Shown here piece by piece: positions 8,885 through 18,161 of a stretch of DNA of 64,000 bases. A model generated the notes under the pieces. That model was not told where the DNA came from and ran no database searches. It saw only the letters and a program-made list of their open reading frames with translations. Position 1 is the first letter of the stretch, and each line of letters opens with the position of its first letter. This DNA is from Chelativorans sp. AA-79 (GTDB lineage Bacteria > Pseudomonadota > Alphaproteobacteria > Rhizobiales > Rhizobiaceae). The stretch covers positions 3,426,001 through 3,490,000 of the forward strand of contig NZ_CP120361.1 in assembly GCF_029457495.1 (NCBI RefSeq), written 5' to 3'. A program made the position numbers and the translations under genes.

Positions 8885-9303
8885 CAGGCGTGCTCCCTCT
8901 CTTCCAGCGCGAGCGCGATCGATGTGATCGAGCCGACGACAACCAGATAGACGCCGATGTCGAAGAACAGCACGGTCGAGATGTCGACCGCTTGGCCAAG
9001 CAGGTAGATTTCCGTCCACACCCCCGTCAGGAAAGGCACGCCCGCGAACAGCGAGACGATGCCGGAACAGGCCGAGACGAGCAGGCCGAAGGCCGAGATG
9101 GACATTGGATGGAAATAGAGCGCACGTCGCACCGGGGAGACCCCGCAGGCGATGCCGTATATGGCGAAGGCGGAGGCCGCGATCAGCCCGCCGATGAAGC
9201 CGCCGCCCGGCTCGTTATGACCGCGCAGGAGCACGAAGATGGAGAAGAGCACCATCAGGCTCGCCAGATAAGGCGCGGTGGTGCGGAAGATCAGCGTACG
9301 CAT
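8884..9303 (-). CDS. mnhB: Mrp/Pha cation/proton antiporter subunit B
   Basis: A protein of about 139 residues with four hydrophobic helices. It shows MnhB features: [17 protein letters not shown] at the start, [26 protein letters not shown], and [23 protein letters not shown] start it at ATG 9303 because this matches the usual beginning of MnhB; a TTG at 9345 would add 14 residues that run out of a repeat arm. No good ribosome binding site is visible before 9303. In Sinorhizobium meliloti the A and B subunits are one fused PhaAB protein, so the separation by repeat DNA here is notable. Confidence 0.88.
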   Translation of the reverse strand: MRTLIFRTTAPYLASLMVLFSIFVLLRGHNEPGGGFIGGLIAASAFAIYGIACGVSPVRRALYFHPMSISAFGLLVSACSGIVSLFAGVPFLTGVWTEIYLLGQAVDISTVLFFDIGVYLVVVGSITSIALALEEREHA

Positions 9304-9370
9304 GATGACGGACACCGAAGTATTGAAGTTGACGTACTCGGCCAAACGGGCCGGCCAGCGCCGTTTGCGC

Positions 9371-9407
9371 CCTCGAGGGGGAGATGGCCGGCAGGCCGGA
9401 GGGGGGT
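9371..9407. repeat. Half copy of intergenic repeat family B inside the antiporter operon
   Basis: The segment reads as one arm of the family B palindrome (GAGGGGGAGATGGCCGGCAGGCC followed by a G run, in two parts). It matches the right arm of the full copies at 42653-42806 and 49037-49191. It sits between mnhA and mnhB, the only gap of any size in this operon. Confidence 0.8.
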
Positions 9408-9436
9408 GTGAAAGAGTGCAATCATCTCCATCCGCT

Positions 9437-11770
9437 CTACCCCGCTTTCGCGGTCTTGCCGGCCTTTATGCGCACGAGCGCCAGGATGGCGAGCCCGGCG
9501 ATCATCACCACCGCGATCTCTCCCAGCGTGTCGAGGCCGCGAAAGTCCACGATGATGACGTTGACGATGTTCCTCCCGTGCGCAATCACGCGGGCGTTCG
9601 CGGCGAAGAATTCGCTGAGCGCGGGGTTGAAGGGGATCTGCGTTATGCGCAGGAGCAGCATGCCCAGCGCCGCTCCGCAGAGTGCTGCAACCGAGAAGTC
9701 CAGCGTCCTCTGCCCCAAGGGACGGTGGTCCGTGGGCGAGAGGCGCAGCCTCGTCATGACGAGGGCGAGGATGACGACGGACAGTGTCTCGACCATGAAC
9801 TGGGTGAAGGAAAGGTCCGGCGCGCCGAGCAGCATGAAAAGCAGCGCCACCGCGAATCCCTGGATGCCCAGCGAGACGATGGCCGTCAGCCGGTCGCGCG
9901 CATAGACCACGGCAGCAAGGCCGATGACCGCGATGGCGAGCACCGTCCATTCGTAAAAATGCAGCGGGACGAAGTCCGGCATGGCCGGCAGTTCCCCGAA
10001 GGCGATCATCGGCACCAGCAGCGCTGCCGCCAGGAAGATGAAGACCGCTGTCATATAGACGTCGAGACGGCCGTTCTGCACGACAGCCGTGACCGATGCC
10101 GAGATGCGGATGGTTCCGCGCACGAACTGGTCGAAGCCCCGGTCCGGCCCCCAGCCGATCGCCACAAGCAGCCCCGCCATCGCGGCGCGGCCGCGTCCGA
10201 GCGTCAGGTAGAAGACGACGCCGAGCGCAATCGTGATGATGGAGAGCAGCAGCGGCAGGCCGACATGGGGAACGACCGAGATCGAAACGGAGACGGGTTC
10301 GCCCGCCACCGCGCTCGCCATGGGGCTCGAAACGAAGCGGTGGCTGAGAGCGGAGAAGATCGCCATCAGAAGACCGTCAAGCGCGAGCACCAGCGGTCCC
10401 AGCCAGAGCAGCACCGGGCCTTCGTGGGCTGTCCTCGGCGTCGGAACCGCCCTGCCCGTGAAGGGCTTCAGCGCGACGGCGAAGCCGATGGCGAACATCA
10501 GCGCATTGCCGAAGATGGCGACCAGCGTGAAAAGCATGCTCCAGCCGCTGCCGAAGCCAAGCCCGGCATAGATCTCCTCCTTCGCCAGGAAGCCGAAGAA
10601 GGGACCGAACCCGCCCATGGACAGCGCCGCGAACACGGCCGCCCCGAAGGTGATCGGCATCGCGCGGCCTATGCCGCCCAGCCTCGTGATGTCGCGCGTG
10701 CCCGTCTCATGGTCGACGATGCCGGCCACCATGAAGAGAGCGCCCTTGAACATGGAATGCGCCACCAGATAGAGCACCGCCGCCTCGACCGCGATTTTCG
10801 AGCCGAATCCCGTCAGCATCACGAGAAGGCCGAGCGAGGCCACCGTCGTATAGGCGAGCATCAGCTTGAGGTCGGTCTGGCGCAGCGCCAGCAGCGTGCC
10901 GACGATGAGCGTCGTGCCGCCGAAGACGGGCAGGATCGTCTCCCACAGAAGCGTGTCTCCCATGATGGGGTTGAGCCGCATCAGCAGATAGATGCCCGCC
11001 TTCACCATCGTGGCCGAATGCAGGTAGGCCGAGACCGGGGTGGGCGCTTCCATGGCGTTCGGAAGCCAGAAATGGAGCGGAAACTGCGCCGATTTGGTGA
11101 ATGCGCCGCCGAGAACCAGGATAAGGGCCGCAAGATAGAGCGGCGATCCGCGCAATGCGCCCCCGCTCTCCAGAAGCGCGGAGAGCGAGTTCGCGCCCGT
11201 CGCCTGCGCGATGACCAGAAGGCCCGCAAGCAGCGCCAACCCGCCGGCGCCTGTGACGATCAGCGCCTGGAGTGCCGCGCGCCGCGCCGGCTCGCGCCCG
11301 TGATCGAAGCCGATCAGCAGGAAGGAGGTGATCGAGGTGAGTTCCCAGAAGACGAAGAGTGTCAGGAACGAATCGGCCGCCACAAGGCCCTGCATCGCCC
11401 CCATGAACATGAGGATGAAGGAGAAGAAGCGGCCCTGATGCGGATGCCCCCTCAGATACCCGCCCGAATAGAGCACGATCAGCGTGCCGATGCCGGTGAT
11501 CAGGAGCGCGAAGGTGAGCGAAAGGCCGTCCAGATACCAGGAGAAGTCGACGCCGAGGCTCTCGATCCAGGGATATCCGCCTGCAATCGCCTGCCCATCG
11601 GCCACCGCGCCTAGGAAGCCGGCGAAATGGTAGAAGAGGAACGCGGGAACGAGGGCCAGGACCCAGGCCGCGTTGTGGCCCAGGGCACGGGTGAGAAAGG
11701 GAGCTGCTGCTGCACCCAGAAACGGCAGGACCAGAGCAAGAAAAGTCAGCCACTGCCCGTCTGCCGCCAT
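9437..11770 (-). CDS. mnhA: Mrp/Pha cation/proton antiporter subunit A
   Basis: A 777-residue polytopic membrane protein and the first gene of the operon. Residues 60-500 form a NuoL/M-like antiporter domain. Recognisable parts are [31 protein letters not shown] (split across two helices), [38 protein letters not shown] and [14 protein letters not shown]. The C-terminal third carries the extra helices typical of long MrpA proteins, including [23 protein letters not shown] 11770 follows GGGGAACCT. The operon promoter should lie between 11771 and 11980, shared with the divergent msrB. Confidence 0.94.
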   Translation of the reverse strand: MAADGQWLTFLALVLPFLGAAAAPFLTRALGHNAAWVLALVPAFLFYHFAGFLGAVADGQAIAGGYPWIESLGVDFSWYLDGLSLTFALLITGIGTLIVLYSGGYLRGHPHQGRFFSFILMFMGAMQGLVAADSFLTLFVFWELTSITSFLLIGFDHGREPARRAALQALIVTGAGGLALLAGLLVIAQATGANSLSALLESGGALRGSPLYLAALILVLGGAFTKSAQFPLHFWLPNAMEAPTPVSAYLHSATMVKAGIYLLMRLNPIMGDTLLWETILPVFGGTTLIVGTLLALRQTDLKLMLAYTTVASLGLLVMLTGFGSKIAVEAAVLYLVAHSMFKGALFMVAGIVDHETGTRDITRLGGIGRAMPITFGAAVFAALSMGGFGPFFGFLAKEEIYAGLGFGSGWSMLFTLVAIFGNALMFAIGFAVALKPFTGRAVPTPRTAHEGPVLLWLGPLVLALDGLLMAIFSALSHRFVSSPMASAVAGEPVSVSISVVPHVGLPLLLSIITIALGVVFYLTLGRGRAAMAGLLVAIGWGPDRGFDQFVRGTIRISASVTAVVQNGRLDVYMTAVFIFLAAALLVPMIAFGELPAMPDFVPLHFYEWTVLAIAVIGLAAVVYARDRLTAIVSLGIQGFAVALLFMLLGAPDLSFTQFMVETLSVVILALVMTRLRLSPTDHRPLGQRTLDFSVAALCGAALGMLLLRITQIPFNPALSEFFAANARVIAHGRNIVNVIIVDFRGLDTLGEIAVVMIAGLAILALVRIKAGKTAKAG

Positions 11771-11982
11771 AGGTTCCCCTTAGCTTTGATTGCGCCCCTC
11801 TGCGCGGGAATACGCGGTCGCATCCCCCAATCGTGGTGGTGACATAGACGTTCATGTGCGTACGGGCAAGGTGAGTGCGACAATAGGGCAGGATATTCAC
11901 GGGTTGCACGCGATCCAACGGGATAGACTGCAAAAAGGCGCCGGCGGCACCTACATACCGGCAAACGCAATGGAGATCAGCA

Positions 11983-12390
11983 ATGGCAGGCGAGACGCGG
12001 CCGAAAGTCCGGAAATCCGACGAGGAGTGGCGCAGGGAACTGACGCCCGAGCAGTATCACGTTACGCGCGAACACGGCACCGAGCGCGCCTTCACCGGCC
12101 CCTATTGGGACAACAAGCGCGAGGGGCTCTATCGTTGCGTGGCCTGCGGGCGCCCGCTCTTCCCGTCCGGGACGAAATACGATTCCGGCACGGGCTGGCC
12201 GAGCTTCTACGCCCCCGTGGAGGACGACGCGGTCACGCTCCACAAGGACCGGTCCTTCCTCATGACAAGGACGGAGGTCCGCTGCGCCGATTGCGACGCC
12301 CATCTCGGCCATCTGTTCGACGACGGGCCGCAGCCCACCGGCCTGCGCTACTGCATGAACGGTACTGCGTTGAAGTTCGAGGAGAAATAG
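11983..12390 (+). CDS. msrB: Peptide-methionine (R)-S-oxide reductase
   Basis: MsrB reduces the R-epimer of methionine sulfoxide in damaged proteins, using thioredoxin. The 135-residue protein has the catalytic Cys124 in [10 protein letters not shown]. Structural zinc cysteines are present as CVAC (52, 55) and CADC (101, 104). The core GTGWPSF is also present. The start at 11983 follows TGGAGATCAGCA. There is no selenocysteine codon and no fused msrA. It is divergent from the antiporter operon. Confidence 0.96.
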   Translation: MAGETRPKVRKSDEEWRRELTPEQYHVTREHGTERAFTGPYWDNKREGLYRCVACGRPLFPSGTKYDSGTGWPSFYAPVEDDAVTLHKDRSFLMTRTEVRCADCDAHLGHLFDDGPQPTGLRYCMNGTALKFEEK

Positions 12391-12407
12391 TCCCCGTTGC
12401 GCTGGAT

Positions 12408-12643
12408 CCCCTCTCTTGCAAATTCCAAGGACTTGGGCTTGCGCCCAAGCCCAAGAATTTGCTTTCTCCCCCGCAAGGGGGGAGATAGGTGCGCTGCAAC
12501 GTCGCTTCCGACAGTCGCAACCGTCTGAGATGAGCGGAGACAGCGGTGCCGGCGCTATCTCTCCCCTTGCGGGAGAGATAGCGATTTCAAATATCTTGGC
12601 TGCAGCGACGCGGAAGCTGAGTGTTGGAAATCGCAAGAGAGGG
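12408..12643. repeat. Intergenic repeat family A, copy 1
   Basis: A 236-bp element flanked by near-perfect terminal inverted repeats CCCTCTCTTGC and GCAAGAGAGGG, which extend with mismatches to about 20 bp. Inside are an inverted pair (GACTTGGGC/GCCCAAG), a CTCCCCC/GGGGGGAG hairpin, and a right-hand hairpin built from GCGATTTC and GAAATCGC. It fills most of the gap between msrB and ptrB. No coding capacity is seen. Confidence 0.85.
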
Positions 12644-12697
12644 GGCCGCAGCTTGCCAGCCTCGAGTACTTCGTCAGGTATATTCAGGAGTTTCCCC

Positions 12698-14800
12698 ATG
12701 TCCCCCCGCCCCGCATTTCCCGCCCTGCCCGCTCCAGAGGCCGAGAAGCGCCCGGTCACCGATACGCGCCACGGCTTCACCCGTACCGACGAGTACAGCT
12801 GGCTCAGGGCGGAGAACTGGCAGGAGGTGCTGCGGAATCCGTCGAGCCTCGCCCCTGGGATCCGCGCGCATCTCGAAGCGGAGAACGCCTATCACGAAGC
12901 CATGATGGAGGACACGAAGGCGCTGCAGAAGCGCCTCTTCGCCGAGATGAAGGGCCGCATCAAGGAAGATGAAAGTTCCGTGCCGATGAAGGACGGTCCT
13001 TTCGCCTACGGCACCGCCTATCGCAAGGGCGGCGAACATCCGCGCTTCTTCCGCATCCCGCGCGGGGGCGGCGCGGAGGACGTGCTGCTCGACGGCGACG
13101 CCGAGGCCGAGGGCAAGAGCTATTTCCACATCGGCGGGGTCGGCCATTCGCCCGACCACCGCTATCTCTTGTGGAGCACCGACGACAAGGGCTCGGAATT
13201 TTTCACGCTGCGCCTGCGCGATCTCTCGACCAAGCGCGACCTCGACGACCATGTGGAGGGTACGAACGGCTCCGGCACCTTCACCGCCGACACCCGCGGC
13301 TTCTATTACGCCCGGCTCGACGACAACCACCGGCCCTCCAAGATCCTCTTCCACGCGGTCGGAAGCGATGCCGCCGAGGACAGGCTGATCTACGAGGAGG
13401 CCGATCCCGGCTTCTTCATGCATGTCTTCGGCAGCCGGCTCGACGATTGGATCTTCATCTCCATCCACGACCACGAGACGAGCGAATACCGCATCCTGCC
13501 CGCCAACGATCCCGATGCCGAGCCGCGCGTCATCGCCGCGCGCGAGCCCGGCATCCGCTACGACATAGAGCCGGCGGGCGAGGAGTTCTTCATCCTCACC
13601 AACCGCGACGGCGCGAAGGATTTCAAGATCATGACCGCGCCTGCGGCCGATCCCGCGCCGGCCAACTGGCGCGAAGTGGTGCCGCACGAGCCCGGGCGGC
13701 TCATCATGTCCTTCCTCGCCTTCAAGGATTTCCTCGTGCGGCTCGAACGCAAGGACGGCCTGCCGCGCATCGTCGTGCGCGAGCGCGGAACCGGCGAGGA
13801 GCACATGATCGCTTTCGAGGAAGAGGCCTATTCCCTCGCTCTTTACGGCGTCTACGAATACGACACCGACACGTTCCGTTTCGCCTACTCCTCCATGACG
13901 ACGCCGGGGCAGGAATTCGACTACGATATGCGTACCCGCCAGCGCACTCTCCTGAAGACGCAGGAAGTGCCTTCCGGCCACGATCCGGAAGACTATGTGA
14001 CGCGCCGGCTGATGGCGACCGCACCCGACGGCGAGCAGGTGCCGATCTCGCTCGTCCATCGCCGCGGCCTCAGGCTCGACGGCTCGGCCCCCTGTCTCCT
14101 TTACGGCTACGGCGCCTACGGCATCACCATCAGCGCCTCCTTCCGCACGAACCCGCTGTCGCTGGTCGACCGCGGCTTCGTCTATGCCATTGCCCATATC
14201 CGCGGCGGCAAGGACAAGGGCTTCGCCTGGTACGAGGACGGCAAGCGGGAGAGGAAGATCAACACCTTCACCGACTTCATCGCCTGTGCCCGCCATCTCG
14301 TGGCGCAGGGATATACGAGCCACGACCGGCTGGTCGCCGAAGGCGGCTCCGCCGGCGGCATGCTCATCGGCGCCGTGGCGAACATGGCGCCGAGGGATTT
14401 CCGCGCGCTGGTGGCGGCGGTTCCCTTCGTCGACGTGCTCAATACGATGCTGGACGACACCCTGCCCCTCACCCCGCCCGAATGGCCGGAATGGGGCAAT
14501 CCGATCGCGAGCAAGGAGGACTACGAGACCATCGCCGCCTATTCGCCCTACGACAATGTGCGCGCCGAGCCCTACCCGGCCATTCTCGCTCTTGCCGGGC
14601 TGACGGATCCGCGCGTGACCTATTGGGAGCCGGCGAAATGGGTGGCGCGCCTGCGCGACCACAGCACCAGCGGCAATCCGATCCAGCTCAGGGTCAACCT
14701 GGATGCCGGCCATGCCGGCGCCTCCGGCCGCTTCTCGCGGCTCGAGGAAACGGCGTTGAGCTATGCGTTCACGTTGAAGGCGGTTGGGATGAGCGAGTAG
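12698..14800 (+). CDS. ptrB: Oligopeptidase B (S9 prolyl oligopeptidase family)
   Basis: A 700-residue cytoplasmic serine peptidase that cuts short peptides after basic residues. Residues 1 to about 410 form the beta-propeller gate and the rest the alpha/beta-hydrolase domain. The catalytic triad is readable as Ser551 in EGGSAGG, Asp637 in GLTDPRV and His672 in DAGHAG. The S1 acidic context after the propeller and the C-terminal WEPAKWVARLR also fit PtrB. The start ATG 12698 has CAGGAG eight bases upstream; the reading frame extends further upstream only through repeat family A. No signal peptide is seen. Confidence 0.94.
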   Translation: MSPRPAFPALPAPEAEKRPVTDTRHGFTRTDEYSWLRAENWQEVLRNPSSLAPGIRAHLEAENAYHEAMMEDTKALQKRLFAEMKGRIKEDESSVPMKDGPFAYGTAYRKGGEHPRFFRIPRGGGAEDVLLDGDAEAEGKSYFHIGGVGHSPDHRYLLWSTDDKGSEFFTLRLRDLSTKRDLDDHVEGTNGSGTFTADTRGFYYARLDDNHRPSKILFHAVGSDAAEDRLIYEEADPGFFMHVFGSRLDDWIFISIHDHETSEYRILPANDPDAEPRVIAAREPGIRYDIEPAGEEFFILTNRDGAKDFKIMTAPAADPAPANWREVVPHEPGRLIMSFLAFKDFLVRLERKDGLPRIVVRERGTGEEHMIAFEEEAYSLALYGVYEYDTDTFRFAYSSMTTPGQEFDYDMRTRQRTLLKTQEVPSGHDPEDYVTRRLMATAPDGEQVPISLVHRRGLRLDGSAPCLLYGYGAYGITISASFRTNPLSLVDRGFVYAIAHIRGGKDKGFAWYEDGKRERKINTFTDFIACARHLVAQGYTSHDRLVAEGGSAGGMLIGAVANMAPRDFRALVAAVPFVDVLNTMLDDTLPLTPPEWPEWGNPIASKEDYETIAAYSPYDNVRAEPYPAILALAGLTDPRVTYWEPAKWVARLRDHSTSGNPIQLRVNLDAGHAGASGRFSRLEETALSYAFTLKAVGMSE

Positions 14801-14839
14801 CTGGCGGGGCCGTCGCTGCGCCGTCAACTGCCCTGTTCG

Positions 14840-15766
14840 CTATTCCCTATTCGCGCTTTCCACCGCCGGCACCGCCTTCAGATAGGCCGCGATCGCCTCC
14901 CGGTCCTCGGCGGGTAGCCGTGCCATGTTCTTCTGCACCTCCACCATCGAACCTCCGACGGAATCGAAGTCGGGAGTGAAGCCGCTTTCGAGATAATAGG
15001 CGATGTCGCTCTCGGACCACGAGCCGATGCCCTGGCCGCCCGGCGTGATGTTGGGAACGCTGCCTTCCCCTTCCACCGCCTCTCCGCCCGCGAGCCAGCG
15101 TCCATATTCCGGCCCTCCCATGACGTTGCGCGGCGTATGGCACTCGCCGCAGTGGCCGGGCCCTTCCACGAGATAGCGGCCGCGGCGCGCCGGGTCCGAA
15201 GCATCCTCGCCAAGCGCCACGACCGGCTGGGGATGCATGTACAGCAGTTTCCACAAGCCGATGCCGCGGCGGAACGTATAGGGGAATGCGAGGGAATGGC
15301 CGGGCGCCTCCTCGGCCACCGGCGGCAGCGTCTTCATGAAGGCGAAGAGGTCGGCCACGTCCTGCGGCTCCATCCGCTCGTAGGATGTATAGGGAAAGGC
15401 CGGATAATAGTGCTCGCCCGCGGGCGAAACCCCGCGCATCATGGCGTTGGCGAAATCCGCTTCGGTCCAGCTGCCGATGCCCGCTTCCGGGTCCGGCGAA
15501 ATGTTCGGCGCCACGAAGGTGCCGAAGTCCGTCTCCAGCTTTTCTCCGCCGGCGAGTTCGAGAAGGGCATCGCCCTCGGCACCCGGCCGGGCGTGGCAGG
15601 ATGCACACCCGCCCGCCCAGAAGATGCGCTCGCCACGCGCGGAATCGCCCGGCTGCGGAGCGGCCACCGCCGCACCGTCGAGCCGCTGCGGTGCCGTGAG
15701 GAGCCAGAAAGCCGCCCCCGCTGCTGCAATCAGCACAACGGGGACGAGAACCCATGCGCGGCGCAT
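14840..15766 (-). CDS. Membrane-anchored diheme cytochrome c
   Basis: A 308-residue exported protein with an N-terminal membrane helix (RRAWVLVPVVLIAAAGAAFWLLT). Two c-type haem sites are present: CASCH near residue 55 and CGECH near residue 210. Each is followed by a cytochrome c fold with a later Met/His candidate, including NISPDPEAGIGSW and NITPGGQGIGSW. The paired SW-containing repeats resemble the diheme subunits of periplasmic dehydrogenases such as alcohol or gluconate dehydrogenases, but no dehydrogenase gene is adjacent. It probably shuttles electrons in the periplasm. It lies just downstream of a class II cytochrome c gene (six bases apart), so the two form an operon. Confidence 0.9.
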   Translation of the reverse strand: MRRAWVLVPVVLIAAAGAAFWLLTAPQRLDGAAVAAPQPGDSARGERIFWAGGCASCHARPGAEGDALLELAGGEKLETDFGTFVAPNISPDPEAGIGSWTEADFANAMMRGVSPAGEHYYPAFPYTSYERMEPQDVADLFAFMKTLPPVAEEAPGHSLAFPYTFRRGIGLWKLLYMHPQPVVALGEDASDPARRGRYLVEGPGHCGECHTPRNVMGGPEYGRWLAGGEAVEGEGSVPNITPGGQGIGSWSESDIAYYLESGFTPDFDSVGGSMVEVQKNMARLPAEDREAIAAYLKAVPAVESANRE

Positions 15767-15772
15767 CGCTTC

Positions 15773-16222
15773 TTAGTTATTCTGTACGCGGAAATTCTCG
15801 TGACAGGCGCTGCAGTTGGACAGCACCGGCATGACCGCCGCCCTGAACGCCTCTAGATCGGCCGGGCCCTGGCGGCCCGCCGCTTGCATTGCCGCCGCGG
15901 CATCCGACTGGAACTTTGCGAGCGCCTGCTGGAAGCCCTCGGGGTTCTCCCAAACGGCCGGGGACGCCGTCGTCTCGCCCGCGTCCGAACCTTCGGGGAA
16001 GAAATCGCCATAGGCCTGGGCCGCCCCGTTGAAGGTCGCGATCGCGGCCTTCGCCACGGCGGGATTGTATTCGAGTTCCCCCTTCAGCATCGCGCCGGAG
16101 GTGCCGGCCGAGGCCGCCACCGCGTCCATCAGCGCCTTGCGGACCTGAACCGGATCATCGGCGGCCGTGACCGCGGCAGTCGTCAGAAGGACGGCGGAAA
16201 GCGAAAGCAGAAATTTTTTCAT
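15773..16222 (-). CDS. Cytochrome c-prime/c-556 type (class II) cytochrome
   Basis: A 149-residue periplasmic protein with a clear signal peptide (MKKFLLSLSAVLLTTAAVTAA). It has one haem site near the C-terminus (CSACHENFR). A C-terminal CxxCH on a four-helix-bundle sequence is the mark of class II cytochromes (c-prime, c-556), which bind haem axially through the CxxCH His. The start is ATG 16222 with GGAGAACGCAACTT upstream. It overlaps nothing and is six bases upstream of the diheme cytochrome gene. Its role may be electron transfer or binding of small gases; the sequence does not decide. Confidence 0.9.
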   Translation of the reverse strand: MKKFLLSLSAVLLTTAAVTAADDPVQVRKALMDAVAASAGTSGAMLKGELEYNPAVAKAAIATFNGAAQAYGDFFPEGSDAGETTASPAVWENPEGFQQALAKFQSDAAAAMQAAGRQGPADLEAFRAAVMPVLSNCSACHENFRVQNN

Positions 16223-16340
16223 AAGTTGCGTTCTCCGGGATTCGACCGCGCCAACCATAACCATCCGTCCGCACCGACAATTTTAAAATTACGGTCAGAT
16301 TCGATCACGCTTTCGTGAGGCGGCCTTCCGCGGAAACACG

Positions 16341-16367
16341 AAAGAAAACCCGGCTTTTGGCCGGGTT
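16341..16367 (-). terminator. Rho-independent terminator of sodB
   Basis: On the minus strand an 8-bp stem AACCCGGC/GCCGGGTT with a CAAAA loop (16367-16347) is followed by TTCTTTC. It lies about 25 bases after the superoxide dismutase stop codon. Confidence 0.8.
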
Positions 16368-16390
16368 CTCGTCAGGGTCCTCAGGCTCGG

Positions 16391-16993
16391 TCAGCCGCGC
16401 GCCTTCTCGTAGAGCTCCAGGACGTGATCCCAGTTGATCAGATTGTCGACGAAGGCCTCGAGATATTTCGGGCGGGCGTTGCGATAGTCGATGTAATAGG
16501 AGTGCTCCCACACGTCGACGCCCAGGACCGGCGTGCCGCCGTGCACCAGCGGGTTCTCGCCGTTCGGCGTCTTCATGATCTGGAGCTTGCCGTCCTTGAA
16601 CGCGACCCAGGCCCAGCCCGAACCGAACTGCGTCATGCCGGCATTGATGAAATCGGCGCGGAACTTGTCGTAGCCGCCGAGATCGCTGTCGAAAGCCTGC
16701 TGGAGCGCGCCGGGGAGGCTCTTGCCGCCGCCGCCCTTCTTCATCCACTTCCAGAAATGGATATGGTTGAAGTGCTGCCCGGCATTGTTGAAGAGGGGCT
16801 GATTCTTGCCGTGGGACTGCTTGACGATCTCCTCGAGCGAGAGGTTGTCCATCCCGGCCTCGGCCGCCAGCTTGTTGCCGGTGTCCACATAGGCCTTGTG
16901 GTGCTTATCGTGGTGAAATTCCAGCGTTTCCTTGGACATATAAGGCTGAAGTGCCTCGTAGTCATAGGGCAGGTCCGGCAGTTCAAAGGCCAT
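16391..16993 (-). CDS. sodB: Superoxide dismutase (Fe/Mn family)
   Basis: The 200-residue enzyme converts superoxide to peroxide and oxygen. Metal ligands are readable: His in LEFHHDKHH, His in NHIHFWKWM, and Asp and His in DVWEHSYYIDY. The start at 16993 follows GGGAGACGAAC and gives the normal N-terminus AFELPDLPYDYEAL. There is no signal peptide, so it is cytoplasmic. Whether the metal is Fe or Mn cannot be decided with confidence from these motifs. A strong terminator follows. Confidence 0.95.
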   Translation of the reverse strand: MAFELPDLPYDYEALQPYMSKETLEFHHDKHHKAYVDTGNKLAAEAGMDNLSLEEIVKQSHGKNQPLFNNAGQHFNHIHFWKWMKKGGGGKSLPGALQQAFDSDLGGYDKFRADFINAGMTQFGSGWAWVAFKDGKLQIMKTPNGENPLVHGGTPVLGVDVWEHSYYIDYRNARPKYLEAFVDNLINWDHVLELYEKARG

Positions 16994-17289
16994 GTTCGTC
17001 TCCCTCATAACAGTGGTTGAAATCCACGATCCGCAGATGGGGTGGGCCGCCCGTTTTGGCAACCGCCCCTGATCATCTCTCAATGGCGGCCCGACGGATC
17101 GACGACCAGGCTTCCTTAGAGCATGTCGCTCCTTTTGGCCACCGGTCACCCGCCTTGACGATGGCCGCCGAGGCGCCACATGCCCGTTCGACGACCACGC
17201 CGGCGTGCTGGCGCCAAGCTCCTGTGAGTATTGGTCCAGCTTCTTGACCCTGCCCGGCGCATGGGATGAACTGCCGCCACGCGGGACAT

Positions 17290-17958
17290 ATGGAAATGCG
17301 CTTTTCGGCCTTCGTCTTCGATGCCTACGGCACGCTCTTCGACGTGCACTCGGCCGTGCGCCGCCATGCGGCCGAGATCGGGCCGGAGGGGCAGGTCCTT
17401 TCGGAGGTCTGGCGCGCGAAGCAGCTCGAATATTCGTGGGTCGGAACGCTCATGGACGAGCATGCCGATTTCTGGACGCTGACCGAACGCGCCCTGGACT
17501 TCGCCTTCCGGAAGGTGCCCGCCGCCAACCCGGCGGTGAAACAGAAGCTGCTCGATGCCTATTGGCACCTGGACTGCTATCCCGAAGTACCCGGCGTCCT
17601 TTCAGCGTTGAAAGCCGGCGGTGCACGGCTCTCGATCCTCTCCAACGGTTCGCGGGCCATGATCGAGGCGGCGCTCCGGTCATCCGCGCTCGACACCATG
17701 GTCGACGACGTCCTTTCGGCCGACATGGCGGGCAAGTTCAAAACGCACCCCGCCGTCTACGAGCTGGCGACCACGGCGCTGCGCGCCTATCCCGACACGA
17801 TCTCCTTCCAGTCGTCCAACCGGTGGGATATTGCGGGCGCGACCAGATACGGCTTCCGCACCGTCTGGATAAACCGCAGCAATCAGCCGGACGAATATCT
17901 CGAGCAGCCGCCGCAGCTCATCCTGCCGTCGCTGGAAGGCCTGCTCACGGCGCGGTGA
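17290..17958 (+). CDS. Haloacid dehalogenase, type II
   Basis: A 222-residue HAD-superfamily hydrolase. The nucleophile motif is FDAYGTLFD, typical of (S)-2-haloacid dehalogenases, with the active Asp near residue 10. Motif II is SILSNGS and the later Lys/Asp region reads KTHPAVYELA and SSNRWDIAGA. The FQSSNRWDIAGA segment is the normal type II dehalogenase feature. I used ATG 17290, just before the hydrophobic first strand; an upstream ATG at 17266 adds eight residues. Real substrates may be short halogenated acids or something else. It stands alone, divergent from sodB. Confidence 0.88.
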   Translation: MEMRFSAFVFDAYGTLFDVHSAVRRHAAEIGPEGQVLSEVWRAKQLEYSWVGTLMDEHADFWTLTERALDFAFRKVPAANPAVKQKLLDAYWHLDCYPEVPGVLSALKAGGARLSILSNGSRAMIEAALRSSALDTMVDDVLSADMAGKFKTHPAVYELATTALRAYPDTISFQSSNRWDIAGATRYGFRTVWINRSNQPDEYLEQPPQLILPSLEGLLTAR

Positions 17959-18161
17959 CGCATCCGTGACCGCCGAGAGCGTTGCAGAAATGCAATAGGC
18001 GGCGAACAATGTCGTTCCGATTCAGTTTGCAGCTTGCCTCCGCCACGACAAGGTTGGATTTGCTCGACCATGAAGTCATTCGCTGACCAGAGTATTAGCC
18101 GACATGTTTTTGCCGACGGCACGCCGCCGCGTTTCCGCTTCTCTTAACTGAGCCTCAGATC

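Noticed and set aside
9278..11614. A very long plus-strand frame opposite mnhA
   Set aside because: Its product would be a low-complexity Arg/Asp/Gln-rich chain; mnhA on the other strand has full family motifs and operon context.
12674..14827. A long minus-strand frame opposite oligopeptidase B
   Set aside because: It is antisense to a gene with a complete catalytic triad and has no recognisable domain.
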